Source: Methanolobus sp. (lineage in GTDB: Archaea; Halobacteriota; Methanosarcinia; Methanosarcinales; Methanosarcinaceae). From it: 64,000 bases of DNA. The notes below the pieces were generated by a model. The model was not told the origin of the DNA. It did no database searches and saw only the letters and a program-made list of their open reading frames with translations. Location of the stretch: assembly GCF_016278385.1 (NCBI RefSeq), contig NZ_JADQBY010000028.1, forward strand, positions 88,426 through 152,425, in the 5' to 3' direction. The position numbers and the translations under genes were made by a program. Positions 1 to 9,671 of the stretch are shown one piece after another (the stretch's first letter is position 1; the number at the start of each line of letters is the position of its first letter).

Positions 1-1787
1 CAAAATGGGAGCTTTTAAGATCCAAGCTCAAATTCGATATTCGATCGATGATAATGCTAACATTATCTTTGATACTGGTAATAATAGCCTCCTATGCGGC
101 ATCCCAGACAGGGATGAGCATGAACCAGAAAATATATCTTGCAGCTGTTTCACAACCTGAAGTCCAGCCTATTATCGAGACAGACCAGAGATTTGACTAT
201 GTTTTAGTTGACCGGTACACTGATAGTAATTATTACGAATATAATGCCGATGTGGCCATAATAGGGAACAATGTTTACCTTGGCGACACCCGTAAAGCGG
301 CTTCTGCAGGCGATGCACTGGAGAATACTTTCAAAACATATCGTGAACTGGTCCTCACTGCATATAATGATGTGAACAATAGTCATCCTGTATGGATTAC
401 TGTTCACGATCTTGAAAGACCGCAGGACTTCCAATTAGCAGGCGCAGAGGAAACAGCAGAAAACATAAAACGTGGAGCCAATACAACCGTTTACCCGGGA
501 AATATACCTGGTGCAGAAGGATACACAGGAAGAAGTGGATCAGTTAAGACCGGATCATCAACAATATCCCCGGAAGAAATTGCAGCCCTTGATGAGATGC
601 AAGGGCGGGCTTTCTTTGAAAAGCAGACCATAGCCACACCATCTAATTTCTCACCACCAATACCATTTACAGCAATACTCTACGCATTCCTGTTCATATT
701 CCCTATCTACTTCATCTCGCAGTTCTACTCAACCAGCCTCATGGATGAACGTACAAACAAGAAAGGAGAACTTGTACTTGCTGCACCGCTTACCGGAAGA
801 GATGTTGTGATAGGCAAAACAGTACCATATCTTTTAATCACAATGATTATCCAGACAGCTATTACTATTTACATCCTGGGAATACCTTCAACTTTTGCAG
901 ACATAGAAAGAATATTCCTCGTTCTCGCAGCTATATTTCCTGTAGTCCTGCTTTTCTTTGCACTTTCATTCTACAGCGCTATTCTTTCAAGGAGCTTTAA
1001 GGAACTGACATTTGCAAGTGTATTCCTGTCAGTGATCATATCAGGATACCTATTTTTCCCTGCAATGTTTGCAAACATTCATGCGATAAGCTCTATTTCA
1101 CCAATAACACTTATCGTCAGGCTCATCGAGAACGAGGCTGTCCTGACAAACACATACCTGTTCTCAACCCTTCCATTCTACTTCGTGGCCATCTCAGTGT
1201 ATACCTTTGGAACTTTTATTTTCAGAGAGGAAGACCTGTTCACACAGAAAGCCATAAGTGGAAAAATAGTTGATTGCTTTGAAATATTTCTCTCATACCC
1301 ATATGGTTCTGTATTCCTTCTTAGTATCATATTCATTCCTTTCGTATATATGGCACAATTAATGCTTATTGTCATGCTTTTCAATCTGCCTCTGGCATAT
1401 TCAATAATTGCCATGATCCTTTTGTCTGCAATGGCAGAAGAACTCGTAAAATCAATTGGTATCTATACACTTTTCAAAAGAAAGATTGCTGACATCACAT
1501 TAAGAAACGCTATCAAGTATTCCATATTATCCGGTGCTGGCTTCTTTGTAGGAGAGAAAGCCGTTGCCTTCCTAACCCTGGCACCAATTGCAAGTTCAGC
1601 ATTCGGATCTGTAATGACAATGGGAACTTTGTTGTTGATACCATTGTTCCTACATATTACGACAGTACTCATTAGTTCACTTGTAATGTACAAAAGAGGA
1701 ACACATTACTATCTGGTATCTGTCGTGCTGGCAACTCTTTTCCACAGCATATATAACATAGTTATTCTGAGGGGGTTGTTCTTTTGA
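1..1787 (+). CDS. ABC-2 type permease fused to a PrsW-like intramembrane protease domain (5' partial)
   Basis: The reading frame is open from base 3 with no upstream stop, and the residues before the first ATG (48) read as a normal cytoplasmic permease N-terminus, so the gene starts outside the window. The N-terminal part has one membrane helix, an extracytoplasmic loop of about 180 residues and then a cluster of helices, as in ABC-2/NatB permeases. After about residue 400 a second membrane domain shows PrsW-family motifs in order: EELVK, GFFVGE, a helix with His (LHITT) and a final HSIYN. It overlaps the next permease by 4 bp. The ATPase is probably just upstream. A role in export of a polypeptide or ion is inferred; protease activity is unproven. 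Confidence 0.8.
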   Translation, partial: KWELLRSKLKFDIRSMIMLTLSLILVIIASYAASQTGMSMNQKIYLAAVSQPEVQPIIETDQRFDYVLVDRYTDSNYYEYNADVAIIGNNVYLGDTRKAASAGDALENTFKTYRELVLTAYNDVNNSHPVWITVHDLERPQDFQLAGAEETAENIKRGANTTVYPGNIPGAEGYTGRSGSVKTGSSTISPEEIAALDEMQGRAFFEKQTIATPSNFSPPIPFTAILYAFLFIFPIYFISQFYSTSLMDERTNKKGELVLAAPLTGRDVVIGKTVPYLLITMIIQTAITIYILGIPSTFADIERIFLVLAAIFPVVLLFFALSFYSAILSRSFKELTFASVFLSVIISGYLFFPAMFANIHAISSISPITLIVRLIENEAVLTNTYLFSTLPFYFVAISVYTFGTFIFREEDLFTQKAISGKIVDCFEIFLSYPYGSVFLLSIIFIPFVYMAQLMLIVMLFNLPLAYSIIAMILLSAMAEELVKSIGIYTLFKRKIADITLRNAIKYSILSGAGFFVGEKAVAFLTLAPIASSAFGSVMTMGTLLLIPLFLHITTVLISSLVMYKRGTHYYLVSVVLATLFHSIYNIVILRGLFF

Positions 1788-2884
1788 GTAAACACCGAAA
1801 TTCCCGCCGGAAAATGAAAACTATCGCAAAAAAAGAGTTCAAAGAACTTATGAGGGAAAAAACATTCATACTGGCTATAATAATACAGCTTTTCATAGCT
1901 TCATTTTCAACATTCCTGGTTATTGGGCTTACATCATTTTACGACCCAAGCACACTTGGAAATGTGGAGATGGAAGGAACTTCGATTGCCGTAGTTGGAA
2001 CCGAAAATGACGAGCTATTCAAAATACTGCAGGAAAGTAATATCCGTACTAATCTGTACTACGATTTCCAGCCAGCATATACAGACTTTTATGACCGGAA
2101 GATAGATGCGATTATTGTAACTCCCGTGGGAAGCTCTGGTGGAACAGACCTCCTTAATGTAGATATATACCTTCCAAAATCAGAAATAAAAGCAACTGTT
2201 GTATCGCTTCAATTGAAAGAGCCATTGGAAAAGTACGAGCAAAGTGTCAGGGACATAAGAACACAGAGACTGCCCGGATATACACCTATCGAATTCAATG
2301 TTATAAAAAGAGGGCTCAAAACAACTTCTACATACTTTGAGTTCATATATGTAGCACTCCTACCATTGCTGGTATTCACACCAGCATTCATATCAGGAGG
2401 ACTAATTGTTGACTTTATCACAGAGGAATACGAGCGTAAGACAATGGAATTACTCCTCGTGTCCCCTGCATCCATGATTGAAATTGTCAGTGGAAAAGCT
2501 TTTCTGGCTACACTGATAGTTCCGTTCCAGTCTTTTGTGTGGATGCTGCTGCTTTCGATAAACAGAGTCAGTATAAACAACTCACTGCAAATACTATTAC
2601 TCGTAACAATCGTAGCTTTCATCCTTGTAATGGCAAGCACTATAATATCAGTGCTGTTTAGAGACAGGGGAGTTGCACAACTGCTCTATTCACTCATACT
2701 CATATTCCTGTTTATGTCATCTTACCTGTTTACAAACTCTCCAATGAATCTGGTTACACGTCTTTCTATCGAAAGTATAGGTACATTGGAATCCTGGGCA
2801 TGGATTGGTATCTACCTGTTAACAGGAATTTTCCTTTACCTTGCAATGATAATGACTGTAAAACAAGACCCAAATAACATTTAA
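1784..2884 (+). CDS. ABC-2 type transporter permease (NatB-like)
   Basis: A 366-residue membrane protein with an N-terminal helix, an extracytoplasmic domain of about 150 residues and then five to six C-terminal helices, the usual ABC-2 permease plan. The phrase EEYERKTMELLLVSPAS is the conserved cytoplasmic loop of this family. The listed TTG start overlaps the stop of the preceding permease (coupled translation). An ATG at 1814, opening directly with the KTIAKKEFKELMREK amphipathic segment typical of these permeases, is a realistic alternative start. It probably forms a heterodimer with the preceding gene product. The substrate is unknown. Confidence 0.85.
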   Translation: MSKHRNSRRKMKTIAKKEFKELMREKTFILAIIIQLFIASFSTFLVIGLTSFYDPSTLGNVEMEGTSIAVVGTENDELFKILQESNIRTNLYYDFQPAYTDFYDRKIDAIIVTPVGSSGGTDLLNVDIYLPKSEIKATVVSLQLKEPLEKYEQSVRDIRTQRLPGYTPIEFNVIKRGLKTTSTYFEFIYVALLPLLVFTPAFISGGLIVDFITEEYERKTMELLLVSPASMIEIVSGKAFLATLIVPFQSFVWMLLLSINRVSINNSLQILLLVTIVAFILVMASTIISVLFRDRGVAQLLYSLILIFLFMSSYLFTNSPMNLVTRLSIESIGTLESWAWIGIYLLTGIFLYLAMIMTVKQDPNNI

Positions 2885-2911
2885 AACATAAAAATGCACA
2901 GATGATTATTG

Positions 2912-4729
2912 ATGGCAATCAAAAAACTGTTTTTCCTGGTATTCATCCTCCTTATTCTCACAGCTACTGTTAGTGCTTACGGAATAAGGGAAGAAGACAT
3001 ATGGATATTCCAGGGTGCCTATGAGCTTGGAATAGAGGATAGGGCATACCTTGAAGGCTTTACTCTCAAGGTACATGAGATAAACACTGAGAACGAAACC
3101 TCTGCCATCCTGCTAATATATAGAAATGCAGTGTTTAAGGAATCTTTTGTGGCAGATGCCGAATTGAACAATGAGCACATATACGGCGATGAGCTCAAGA
3201 TCAACGTCGTTGGCATCAATAAAGATAAAGTTTCCATGGAGATCTACAAGAAAAAAACAGAACTTGTATGGATAACTGACATACCCAAAACGTCGTTCAA
3301 AATAGGCGATACACTTACAGAAAACAACTATAAGATCAGCCTTACAGGCATCAACGAAGAAGGTGCTTTAATAGCAGTAGAATATGATGGCGTAAATTTT
3401 GAAGGCACTTATAAAACAGGAGATTACCAGAAATATTCAGAGGATTTCATGATCAATGTGGTCTACCTGAAAAGAGATACAAATGAAGTTTTCATTGAGA
3501 CACTGAAACCAGGTGAACCTAAAATAGAAATTGATGTGTCAACCCTGAAAGACAGTTATGAACCAGATGAATATGTGGAGTATGAACTTATAGTCACAAA
3601 CAATGGTACGATACCACTCCATGGAATGATCCTCACCACCGAGTGTGATGAAGGATACGTAGAACTATCTAGCCAGCAACATTCAATACTTGAACCGGGA
3701 AAGGCAAAAAGATTCCAGACAAAGGTAAAACCTGAAATAGAACCCACTAGCAGGAACATAAGCGTTGTATCAAAATTGCAGGGTTACGATTACAGAGGAA
3801 ATGAATATGACAGCGAGTATACAACTAAAGTAAATGTCAAGTCATATATTTCCATAACAAAAGAAGTATATTCCAAGGATAAATCATCGCAAAATCCGGA
3901 ATTTGGAACAAATCAGTATTTCCAGACAATACTAACAATTGAAAACAAAGCAAATTTCCAGACAGCTGTTACTGTGACCGATGAACTTACTGAATCTTTC
4001 ATTCCAGATGATCTGGATGACACCGAATGGACAGTGATACTTGGGCCAGGAGAAACAAAGGAGATAGAATACTTTGCATCCCCCACAGAACCAGGTGATT
4101 TTACATTCAGCCCTGCAAATGTGATGTGGAAAGATGGAGGAGAAACATACACCCTCAAATCTGAAGAAATTACTCAGACATTCCATGTAAGTGGTTCAAA
4201 GATCATAGTAGCAAAGGAACTCAGTTCCAGTTATATGCTTGTTGGAGAGGATATAACGGTCCTTATTAGAATCAGCAATGATGGAGATAAGACTATTGAA
4301 GCTTCATTTCAGGAAAGCACCCCGGATGAACTTGTTTTTGTAAAAGGTGACGATAAATGGCATGGAACACTGGAAGCAGGAGATGTCCGAGAATTCAGTT
4401 ATAATGTCAGGGCAGAAAATATAGGAGAACTCTACCTGTCAGCAACTGAACTGAGTTTTACAGATGAAGATGGAATAAAAGGGAAAGCCACATCCAGTGA
4501 ACCTTTCCTTTACATCGATAGTGCTTTTGTAGATAGTGATACATTCCCTGAAGAAAATACCTACATTGGTGAAGATGTCTTAGAATATGATTATGAAACT
4601 CCGGAACAGTCTGAAATTACAAGATTTGGTGCTGCGGGTTTTCTGGCATCTTCATTTGTAACCCTTTTCTGCCTAGTCGCAATTGTGCCTGCCGCCGCAT
4701 ATTTATATATATCCCGGCTATATAACTAA
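2912..4729 (+). CDS. Secreted, membrane-anchored protein with beta-sandwich repeats
   Basis: About 605 residues. A signal peptide (AIKKLFFLVFILLILTATVSA) is followed by an all-beta extracellular region, then a C-terminal membrane helix and a very short tail. Three stretches with the pattern of CARDB/DUF11-like domains (long hydrophobic/charged alternation around TNNG, IENKAN and ISNDG) can be seen at about residues 210, 340 and 440. It lies in one operon with the two permeases and is most likely a surface component or partner of that transporter. The in-frame TTG at 2909 is less likely than the ATG at 2912. No enzymatic motif is visible. Confidence 0.7.
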   Translation: MAIKKLFFLVFILLILTATVSAYGIREEDIWIFQGAYELGIEDRAYLEGFTLKVHEINTENETSAILLIYRNAVFKESFVADAELNNEHIYGDELKINVVGINKDKVSMEIYKKKTELVWITDIPKTSFKIGDTLTENNYKISLTGINEEGALIAVEYDGVNFEGTYKTGDYQKYSEDFMINVVYLKRDTNEVFIETLKPGEPKIEIDVSTLKDSYEPDEYVEYELIVTNNGTIPLHGMILTTECDEGYVELSSQQHSILEPGKAKRFQTKVKPEIEPTSRNISVVSKLQGYDYRGNEYDSEYTTKVNVKSYISITKEVYSKDKSSQNPEFGTNQYFQTILTIENKANFQTAVTVTDELTESFIPDDLDDTEWTVILGPGETKEIEYFASPTEPGDFTFSPANVMWKDGGETYTLKSEEITQTFHVSGSKIIVAKELSSSYMLVGEDITVLIRISNDGDKTIEASFQESTPDELVFVKGDDKWHGTLEAGDVREFSYNVRAENIGELYLSATELSFTDEDGIKGKATSSEPFLYIDSAFVDSDTFPEENTYIGEDVLEYDYETPEQSEITRFGAAGFLASSFVTLFCLVAIVPAAAYLYISRLYN

Positions 4730-4758
4730 ATGAAAATGTTTGAATGGAGAAAGATAAC

Positions 4759-5169
4759 ATGGAAATTCTGGCATTTATAGGTTCTGCAATTCTTTTCGCA
4801 TTGTTTACCTTGGTAGTACTCTTTGTCCTGATAAAGATGTCAGCCAGACTTGCACTTATTATCCTGTTTTTGATACCTGTCATCCCTGTCCTGTTAATGC
4901 CTGGAATTGCAATTTCATTTCTTTCACACCGGCATATGCTTCTTGCAGACGGACTTGTGCCCATAAACAATTTCCATATCTTGCTGATGCTCTGGTCAAC
5001 CCTCGTTGGGTTGATCCTGTATACTGAGTTCCTTACCTGGTACCTGAGAAAAGGAAGAAGTATTAGCAAAGGTGCAGATAAGAACAAAAGTGCTAATCCC
5101 TTTGCAACTATACAGGAAAGTACATCTACTGCAATAGGAACTGTTAAAAATGGTTTGTTGAAGCGCTAA
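4759..5169 (+). CDS. Small membrane protein of the export operon
   Basis: About 136 residues with three predicted membrane helices and a basic, polar C-terminal tail. I do not recognise the family. An ATG lies at 4744, but a GGAG ribosome site at 4746-4749 sits 9 bases before the ATG at 4759, which is the better start. It follows the secreted repeat protein by about 30 bp and is probably cotranscribed with the ABC-2 permeases upstream. Confidence 0.6.
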   Translation: MEILAFIGSAILFALFTLVVLFVLIKMSARLALIILFLIPVIPVLLMPGIAISFLSHRHMLLADGLVPINNFHILLMLWSTLVGLILYTEFLTWYLRKGRSISKGADKNKSANPFATIQESTSTAIGTVKNGLLKR

Positions 5170-5267
5170 TTGATATGCAGCAAATTTGTTATGCATGAAA
5201 CACGTACTTTTTTGCATAAGGAGGAATTGTCCTGGCAGAAGAAAAAGAAAAGTATTCCATCGATAAA

Positions 5268-5513
5268 ATGGATAATGAGAAGCTTGAGCTGGTCCCATGG
5301 AGGTCTGCACTCTATTCCATGGTGTTTCCCGGACTTGGGCAGATGTACAATGGAGATCAAGGCAGAGGAGCTTACTATTTTGTAATTGCCTTTATACTGA
5401 TAGTTGCATCATATCTTTTGTTCCCAATACTGATATTGATCATTTTCTGGCTGTATAATATATATCAGGCATTTATTTTTGCCAGAAATCATCAGAATAA
5501 AAAACAGGGTTGA
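5268..5513 (+). CDS. Small TM2-like membrane protein
   Basis: An 81-residue protein. The segment MVFPGLGQMYNGDQGRG is the Pro-Gly-Leu-Gly-Gln-x-Tyr-x-Gly turn of TM2-like small membrane proteins, followed by a long hydrophobic hairpin. The ATG at 5268 has no ribosome site. A strong one (AAGGAGG, 5218-5224) lies 7 bases before an in-frame CTG at 5232, which would add 12 charged residues (LAEEKEKYSIDK). Last gene of the operon; a terminator hairpin follows at 5530. Confidence 0.65.
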   Translation: MDNEKLELVPWRSALYSMVFPGLGQMYNGDQGRGAYYFVIAFILIVASYLLFPILILIIFWLYNIYQAFIFARNHQNKKQG

Positions 5514-5529
5514 GATCAAAAAAGAAAAG

Positions 5530-5551
5530 AAAGGAGTTGAAACTCCTTTTT
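5530..5551. terminator. Bidirectional hairpin terminator
   Basis: A perfect 9-bp stem (AAAGGAGTT / AACTCCTTT) with a 2-base loop and flanking A and T runs separates the convergent export operon and AIM24-like gene. The T run follows the stem on both strands. Confidence 0.7.
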
Positions 5552-6413
5552 ATGCAGGATTATTCCTGTTGTACGGTGCAGCAGCAAGTGATGAAACACT
5601 GCCTCCAGCTATAAAATGATAAACTTGTTGCGTAGGAGCAAGCCATACAGCACCTGTTCCCTCAAAAGTCTGCAGAAGCCCTTCACCTGATGTTAGTTTA
5701 CCTGCAATGCCTCTTCCTGACCTTTCCACACTGAATTTTACTGTATCTGATCTTAAAATTGCGAAGTTTCCGTCTACCTGAAGCCTTTCGTTGTCGAGAT
5801 TGTATTTTAAGATCTCCCCCATTGGAACCGGGCTTTCCAGAATACATGTCCCTGTTCCACTGATCTTTGTCTGGAACCAGCCTTCTCCACCAAATAATCC
5901 TGCTGTTATGTTCTTCTGGCTTGCAACACCAACTTCCAGAGTAGATTCGGAACAGTAGAATATACCCTTGTCAACGATAATTGAACCATTATCCAGTGTC
6001 ACTGGCAGAAAATGACTGAAGCTTGGTTCCAGGAAAACCTCGCCTGTCCCCTTGTAGAGAGGATTAAAAGCGGATTCATTTGTAAGCTTGTTCTTTAGCA
6101 TCTTTTTTGCGAGGCCACCAACCCCGCCAATATTAGCATCACATGTGATGTTGCCCTTCTGGAAATAAAGAGCACCTGGTTCTACTATGACGCCACTGTC
6201 ATTAAGGGTGATCTTTACCTGTTTGAGAGACATGCCAGCCTTCTGGATATAATAGAGATTCCTTGCAAGAGATGGATTCTTACTGCCGGTTAAAGAATTA
6301 TACTGGAGGATCTCTGCTTTAAAGTTTCCTTTATCGACACTATCAAGGACAGTTATATTGTTATAAAATTTTGTTTCTGCGATAATACCACATCCAAATA
6401 AAAACAGTAGCAA
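5550..6413 (-). CDS. AIM24-family protein
   Basis: About 287 residues, beta-rich and glycine-rich. It carries AIM24/DUF124 family features: GVIVEPGALYFQKGNI near residue 75, GGEGWFQTKISGTG near 175 and GEGLLQTFEGTGAVWLAP near the C-terminus. The molecular function of the family is unsettled (a mitochondrial inner-membrane organiser in yeast). The N-terminus is uncertain: the frame opens from a TAA stop with only a TTG (6413) as start and no ATG, and a 7-bp inverted repeat overlaps that TTG. Convergent with the upstream operon. Confidence 0.75.
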   Translation of the reverse strand: MLLFLFGCGIIAETKFYNNITVLDSVDKGNFKAEILQYNSLTGSKNPSLARNLYYIQKAGMSLKQVKITLNDSGVIVEPGALYFQKGNITCDANIGGVGGLAKKMLKNKLTNESAFNPLYKGTGEVFLEPSFSHFLPVTLDNGSIIVDKGIFYCSESTLEVGVASQKNITAGLFGGEGWFQTKISGTGTCILESPVPMGEILKYNLDNERLQVDGNFAILRSDTVKFSVERSGRGIAGKLTSGEGLLQTFEGTGAVWLAPTQQVYHFIAGGSVSSLAAAPYNRNNPA

Positions 6414-6428
6414 GGCACATGGTGCCTT
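6412..6428. repeat. Perfect inverted repeat at the AIM24 gene start
   Basis: AAGGCAC-ATG-GTGCCTT, 7-bp arms with a 3-base spacer, overlapping the apparent TTG start of the minus-strand gene. It could hide the start in an RNA hairpin or be an operator. Confidence 0.5.
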
Positions 6429-6532
6429 ATGTGTTTATAATATATTTATAGATATATAATATATAAGCATATCTGTTTTAAGCAATGAAATAAATATAAA
6501 ATCATCATCCGGACAAATAGTAAAGGTCAAAT

Positions 6533-7318
6533 ATGAATCAAAACCCCAGAAAATATGGTGCAGCTCCCTACAATGTAGCAGTCATACATGGAGGACCCGG
6601 AGCATCTGGAACCGTGGCAGAACTTGCCAGTGGTCTGTCTGAACAAAATGGAGTGCTGGAACCGCTCCAGACATCAATGAGCATCGATGGACAGATAGAA
6701 GAACTAAGAAGGATGCTAAAAAAACATGGGAAACTGCCGGTTACACTGGCTGGACACTCATGGGGCGCATGGCTTGCATTTATGCTTGCAGCACAATATC
6801 CTTCCTATGTAAAAAAACTCATACTAATTTCAAGCGGACCGTTTGAAGAGAGATATGCGACTACAATTATGCAAACACGACTTGATCGTATGAATGAAAA
6901 CGAGATAGAAGAGTACCTTCGTCTTAGTTCAAGTATGGGTGATGCATCTGTTACAAATAAAAACCATGTCTTTGCAAAATTCGGAAAACTTATCTCTGCT
7001 GCTGACTCTTTTGATCTTGTGCCATACGAAGGAGTATATTCAGGATTTCGACATGATATTAATAAAAGCATATGGAGCGAAGCCAGTTTTTTGAGAAAGA
7101 GTGGAAAATTACTCCGAATGGGAGAACAAATTAAGTGTCCAGTAGTTGCAATTCACGGCAATCATGACCCTCACCCATTTGAAGGAGTAAAAGAACCTCT
7201 TTCAAAGGTTATCAGCGATTTCAGATTCATCCTTCTGGACAACTGCGGACATTACCCATGGCATGAAAAACATGCTCATGAGGAGTTTTACCAGGTGATG
7301 GAAAAAGAACTTGCCTGA
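6533..7318 (+). CDS. Alpha/beta hydrolase (proline iminopeptidase-like)
   Basis: A 261-residue alpha/beta-hydrolase fold protein. The N-terminal HGGPG is the oxyanion-hole motif typical of prolyl iminopeptidases. The nucleophile elbow is GHSWG (Ser near residue 75), the acid is the Asp of HGNHDPHP (near 210) and the catalytic His lies in CGHYPWHE near the C-terminus, so the triad is complete. No signal peptide, so cytoplasmic. A ribosome site AAAGGT lies just before the ATG. It lacks the longer cap of true PIPs, so the substrate is not assigned. A stand-alone gene divergent from the AIM24 gene. Confidence 0.85.
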   Translation: MNQNPRKYGAAPYNVAVIHGGPGASGTVAELASGLSEQNGVLEPLQTSMSIDGQIEELRRMLKKHGKLPVTLAGHSWGAWLAFMLAAQYPSYVKKLILISSGPFEERYATTIMQTRLDRMNENEIEEYLRLSSSMGDASVTNKNHVFAKFGKLISAADSFDLVPYEGVYSGFRHDINKSIWSEASFLRKSGKLLRMGEQIKCPVVAIHGNHDPHPFEGVKEPLSKVISDFRFILLDNCGHYPWHEKHAHEEFYQVMEKELA

Positions 7319-7349
7319 AAAAACTAAGAAAAATGAAAAAGAAGAGATA

Positions 7350-9122
7350 TCACTCATCTATAAGATTGTGGTAGTAATACTCTCCCTTAGATTTTTGTTC
7401 CCGGTCAAGTCTTGAATCCGGTTTGTTAACCCTTGGACGGGAAGTGTCCTCATCACGTCTGAACGTTATATTCAGGTTCGCCAGGAACTTGTTCATACCA
7501 TCCTGCATACTGGAAGGTTGATGTGCCTTACCATAAACAGCCGGTTCACCCTCAAATACTATGAGACGCTCGCTCAGCATATCTATCATATAGATATCGT
7601 GATCAACGACCATTGCAGTCTTACGGTTGTTCTCTGCAAACCTCTTTATCACTTTTGTAGCCATTGAGCGCTGTTCTACGTCAAGGTGGGCACTTGGTTC
7701 GTCAAGAATATACATATCAGCATCCTGTGAAAGACATGCTGCAATGGCTACTCTCTGAAGTTCTCCACCACTGAGCTCTGTGACTAGATGGTCATAAAGC
7801 CTTTCTATCTGCAGAGGTATAGCGATCTCTGACTGATAGTAGCTGCTGTCGAACCTGCTGGACACGCTGCTCAGGAAGTATCGAACAGGAATGGCTGTGT
7901 CAGCCTTGATGTACTGAGGCTTGTATGATATTTTGATGTTAAGGTCAAGTTCACCCTCGTCAGGCTGCACTTCTCCTGCAAGTATCTTTACAAATGTGGA
8001 TTTACCGATACCATTCGGACCTACAATTCCGAGAACCTCACCTTGCTTTAGTGAGCCGCCATCAGTCGATAGGGAGAATGCATCACCATATTTTTTGGAG
8101 AAACCATCATAGTCCACCAGAGTATTGATATCCGTACCCACCCTCGGAGGATGAACCTCGAACTTGATGGCTTCAGAACGAACACGCACATTCTCTTCGG
8201 GCAGGTAACCCTTAAGGTACTGGTTAATAGCAATACGTACACCCTTTGGATGGGTTACCACACCATATCCACCGGGCTCTCCGTAGGCAATGTGTACAAC
8301 ATCGGCAAGCATATCAAGTATTGCAAGGTCATGCTCTACAACGAGTACGGCTTTATCTTCTGCAATTTCCTGTATGAGCTGTGCTGAATTGATGCGCTGG
8401 TAAATATCAAGATAAGGACTTATCTCATCGAAGAAATAGAAATCTGCATCCTTTGCGGCACATGCGGCAATAGCTACCCTCTGGAGTTCACCACCACTGA
8501 GTTCTGTGATCTTGTGGTCAAGGACATGTGAAAGGTTGAGACGTTCTATCAGTTCAGGAAGTTTGCCCCTTTCGTCAGTCTTGTCGAGAAGCTCACTGGT
8601 CTTACCCTTGAAAGCCTTGGGGATCATGTCCACATATTGGGGCTTCTGGGATACTTTGATGTTACCGTCTGCCACATCGCTGAAATAATCATAGAGGGCC
8701 GTTCCCGCATAATGCTCAAGCACCTTGTCCCATGTACCACTTTCCTGTGAGAAATTTGGCAGAAGGTTACCTGAAAGTATCTGGACTGCCGTACTTTTAC
8801 CAATACCATTTGGTCCGAGGATACCTGTGACCCTTCCAACCTGAGGGATTGGGAGACCGTAGAGAGCAAAACCATTGGGCCCGTATCTGTGGGTTGGTTC
8901 TGTGAGAGCTTCGGGAAGACCGATTATCATTATAGCTTCAAATGGACACTTGTGGACGCATATTCCACAACCCACACAAAGTTCTTCGGATACTACTGGC
9001 TTACCATCGTCTCCGAAAACAATTGTTTCATCCCCGGTTCTTACACGAGGACAGTACTTTTCACATTCATGACTGCAACGTCTTGGTTGACATCTGTCTT
9101 TGTTCAATATGGCAATTCGCAT
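7350..9122 (-). CDS. Ribosome recycling ATPase ABCE1 (RNase L inhibitor, Rli1)
   Basis: A 590-residue protein of the ABCE1 plan. Two [4Fe-4S] ferredoxin motifs lie in the first 70 residues (C-x4-C-x3-C-x3-CP and CVGCGICVHKCP). Two nucleotide-binding domains follow, each with Walker A GPNGIGKST (about residues 104 and 370) and signature LSGGELQRVAIAAC. It splits 70S ribosomes after termination with aRF1/Pelota. Essential and nearly universal in archaea. The start is the ATG of MRIAILNKDRC, matching the family. Confidence 0.97.
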   Translation of the reverse strand: MRIAILNKDRCQPRRCSHECEKYCPRVRTGDETIVFGDDGKPVVSEELCVGCGICVHKCPFEAIMIIGLPEALTEPTHRYGPNGFALYGLPIPQVGRVTGILGPNGIGKSTAVQILSGNLLPNFSQESGTWDKVLEHYAGTALYDYFSDVADGNIKVSQKPQYVDMIPKAFKGKTSELLDKTDERGKLPELIERLNLSHVLDHKITELSGGELQRVAIAACAAKDADFYFFDEISPYLDIYQRINSAQLIQEIAEDKAVLVVEHDLAILDMLADVVHIAYGEPGGYGVVTHPKGVRIAINQYLKGYLPEENVRVRSEAIKFEVHPPRVGTDINTLVDYDGFSKKYGDAFSLSTDGGSLKQGEVLGIVGPNGIGKSTFVKILAGEVQPDEGELDLNIKISYKPQYIKADTAIPVRYFLSSVSSRFDSSYYQSEIAIPLQIERLYDHLVTELSGGELQRVAIAACLSQDADMYILDEPSAHLDVEQRSMATKVIKRFAENNRKTAMVVDHDIYMIDMLSERLIVFEGEPAVYGKAHQPSSMQDGMNKFLANLNITFRRDEDTSRPRVNKPDSRLDREQKSKGEYYYHNLIDE

Positions 9123-9173
9123 TTAAAATCCCTGTCAGTGATAAAGTAAATAATAAAGATGAAAAAGAGAAGA

Positions 9174-9587
9174 TCAATTAAGGAGCAGTGTCCATGTTAC
9201 AAGACAAAAATCTATAACAATGAACTCAACATAGAACCAGTCCTTAACTCCGAATTTTTTCGTCTTGATTTTTAAAAGCGGGAATACAAGCCTCATGGCA
9301 TAGTAAGAGAGCGCAGCAATAATGGTCAATATTGCGTACCACTTCACTGTAGGATCATCACCTGCACCAAGTTGTATATAGACAAGTATACCTGCTATTA
9401 TACCAATAATAGCTGCAACTGCCGTTTTGATGATTCCCTCCATATGAGCTATTTTCCTTTCTTCCGGCGTCTTCGCCTTGAATGAAGTCTTTCTGGAACC
9501 TGATGAAATAGGAGCTGGTTGTGCATCATCAGTGGGTTGTGGTTTAGATACCGCTACTGATTGCTTTTTCTTGGATGATTTTGACAA
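9174..9587 (-). CDS. EMC6-like archaeal membrane protein
   Basis: A 137-residue protein with a Lys/Ser/Pro-rich cytoplasmic N-terminus of about 50 residues and three predicted helices. The conserved-looking core KWYAILTIIAALSYY and the FGVKDWFYVEF segment before the last helix fit the small archaeal family often annotated as EMC6-like, proposed relatives of the membrane-insertase subunit EMC6. That assignment is from memory of the family. It lies directly downstream of ABCE1 on the same strand, a plausible translation/insertion neighbourhood. Confidence 0.6.
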   Translation of the reverse strand: MSKSSKKKQSVAVSKPQPTDDAQPAPISSGSRKTSFKAKTPEERKIAHMEGIIKTAVAAIIGIIAGILVYIQLGAGDDPTVKWYAILTIIAALSYYAMRLVFPLLKIKTKKFGVKDWFYVEFIVIDFCLVTWTLLLN

Positions 9588-9671
9588 TTGATCTGATCTC
9601 CTGGTACAACTTGGATGTGGGTACTATAAAAACCAATACTTATATAAATGTTTATCCTGCCGGGAGCAAAA

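Noticed and set aside
5170..5385. 71-codon frame overlapping the TM2-like gene
   Set aside because: Lys/Trp-rich and in the wrong frame relative to the clear PGLGQMYNG motif.
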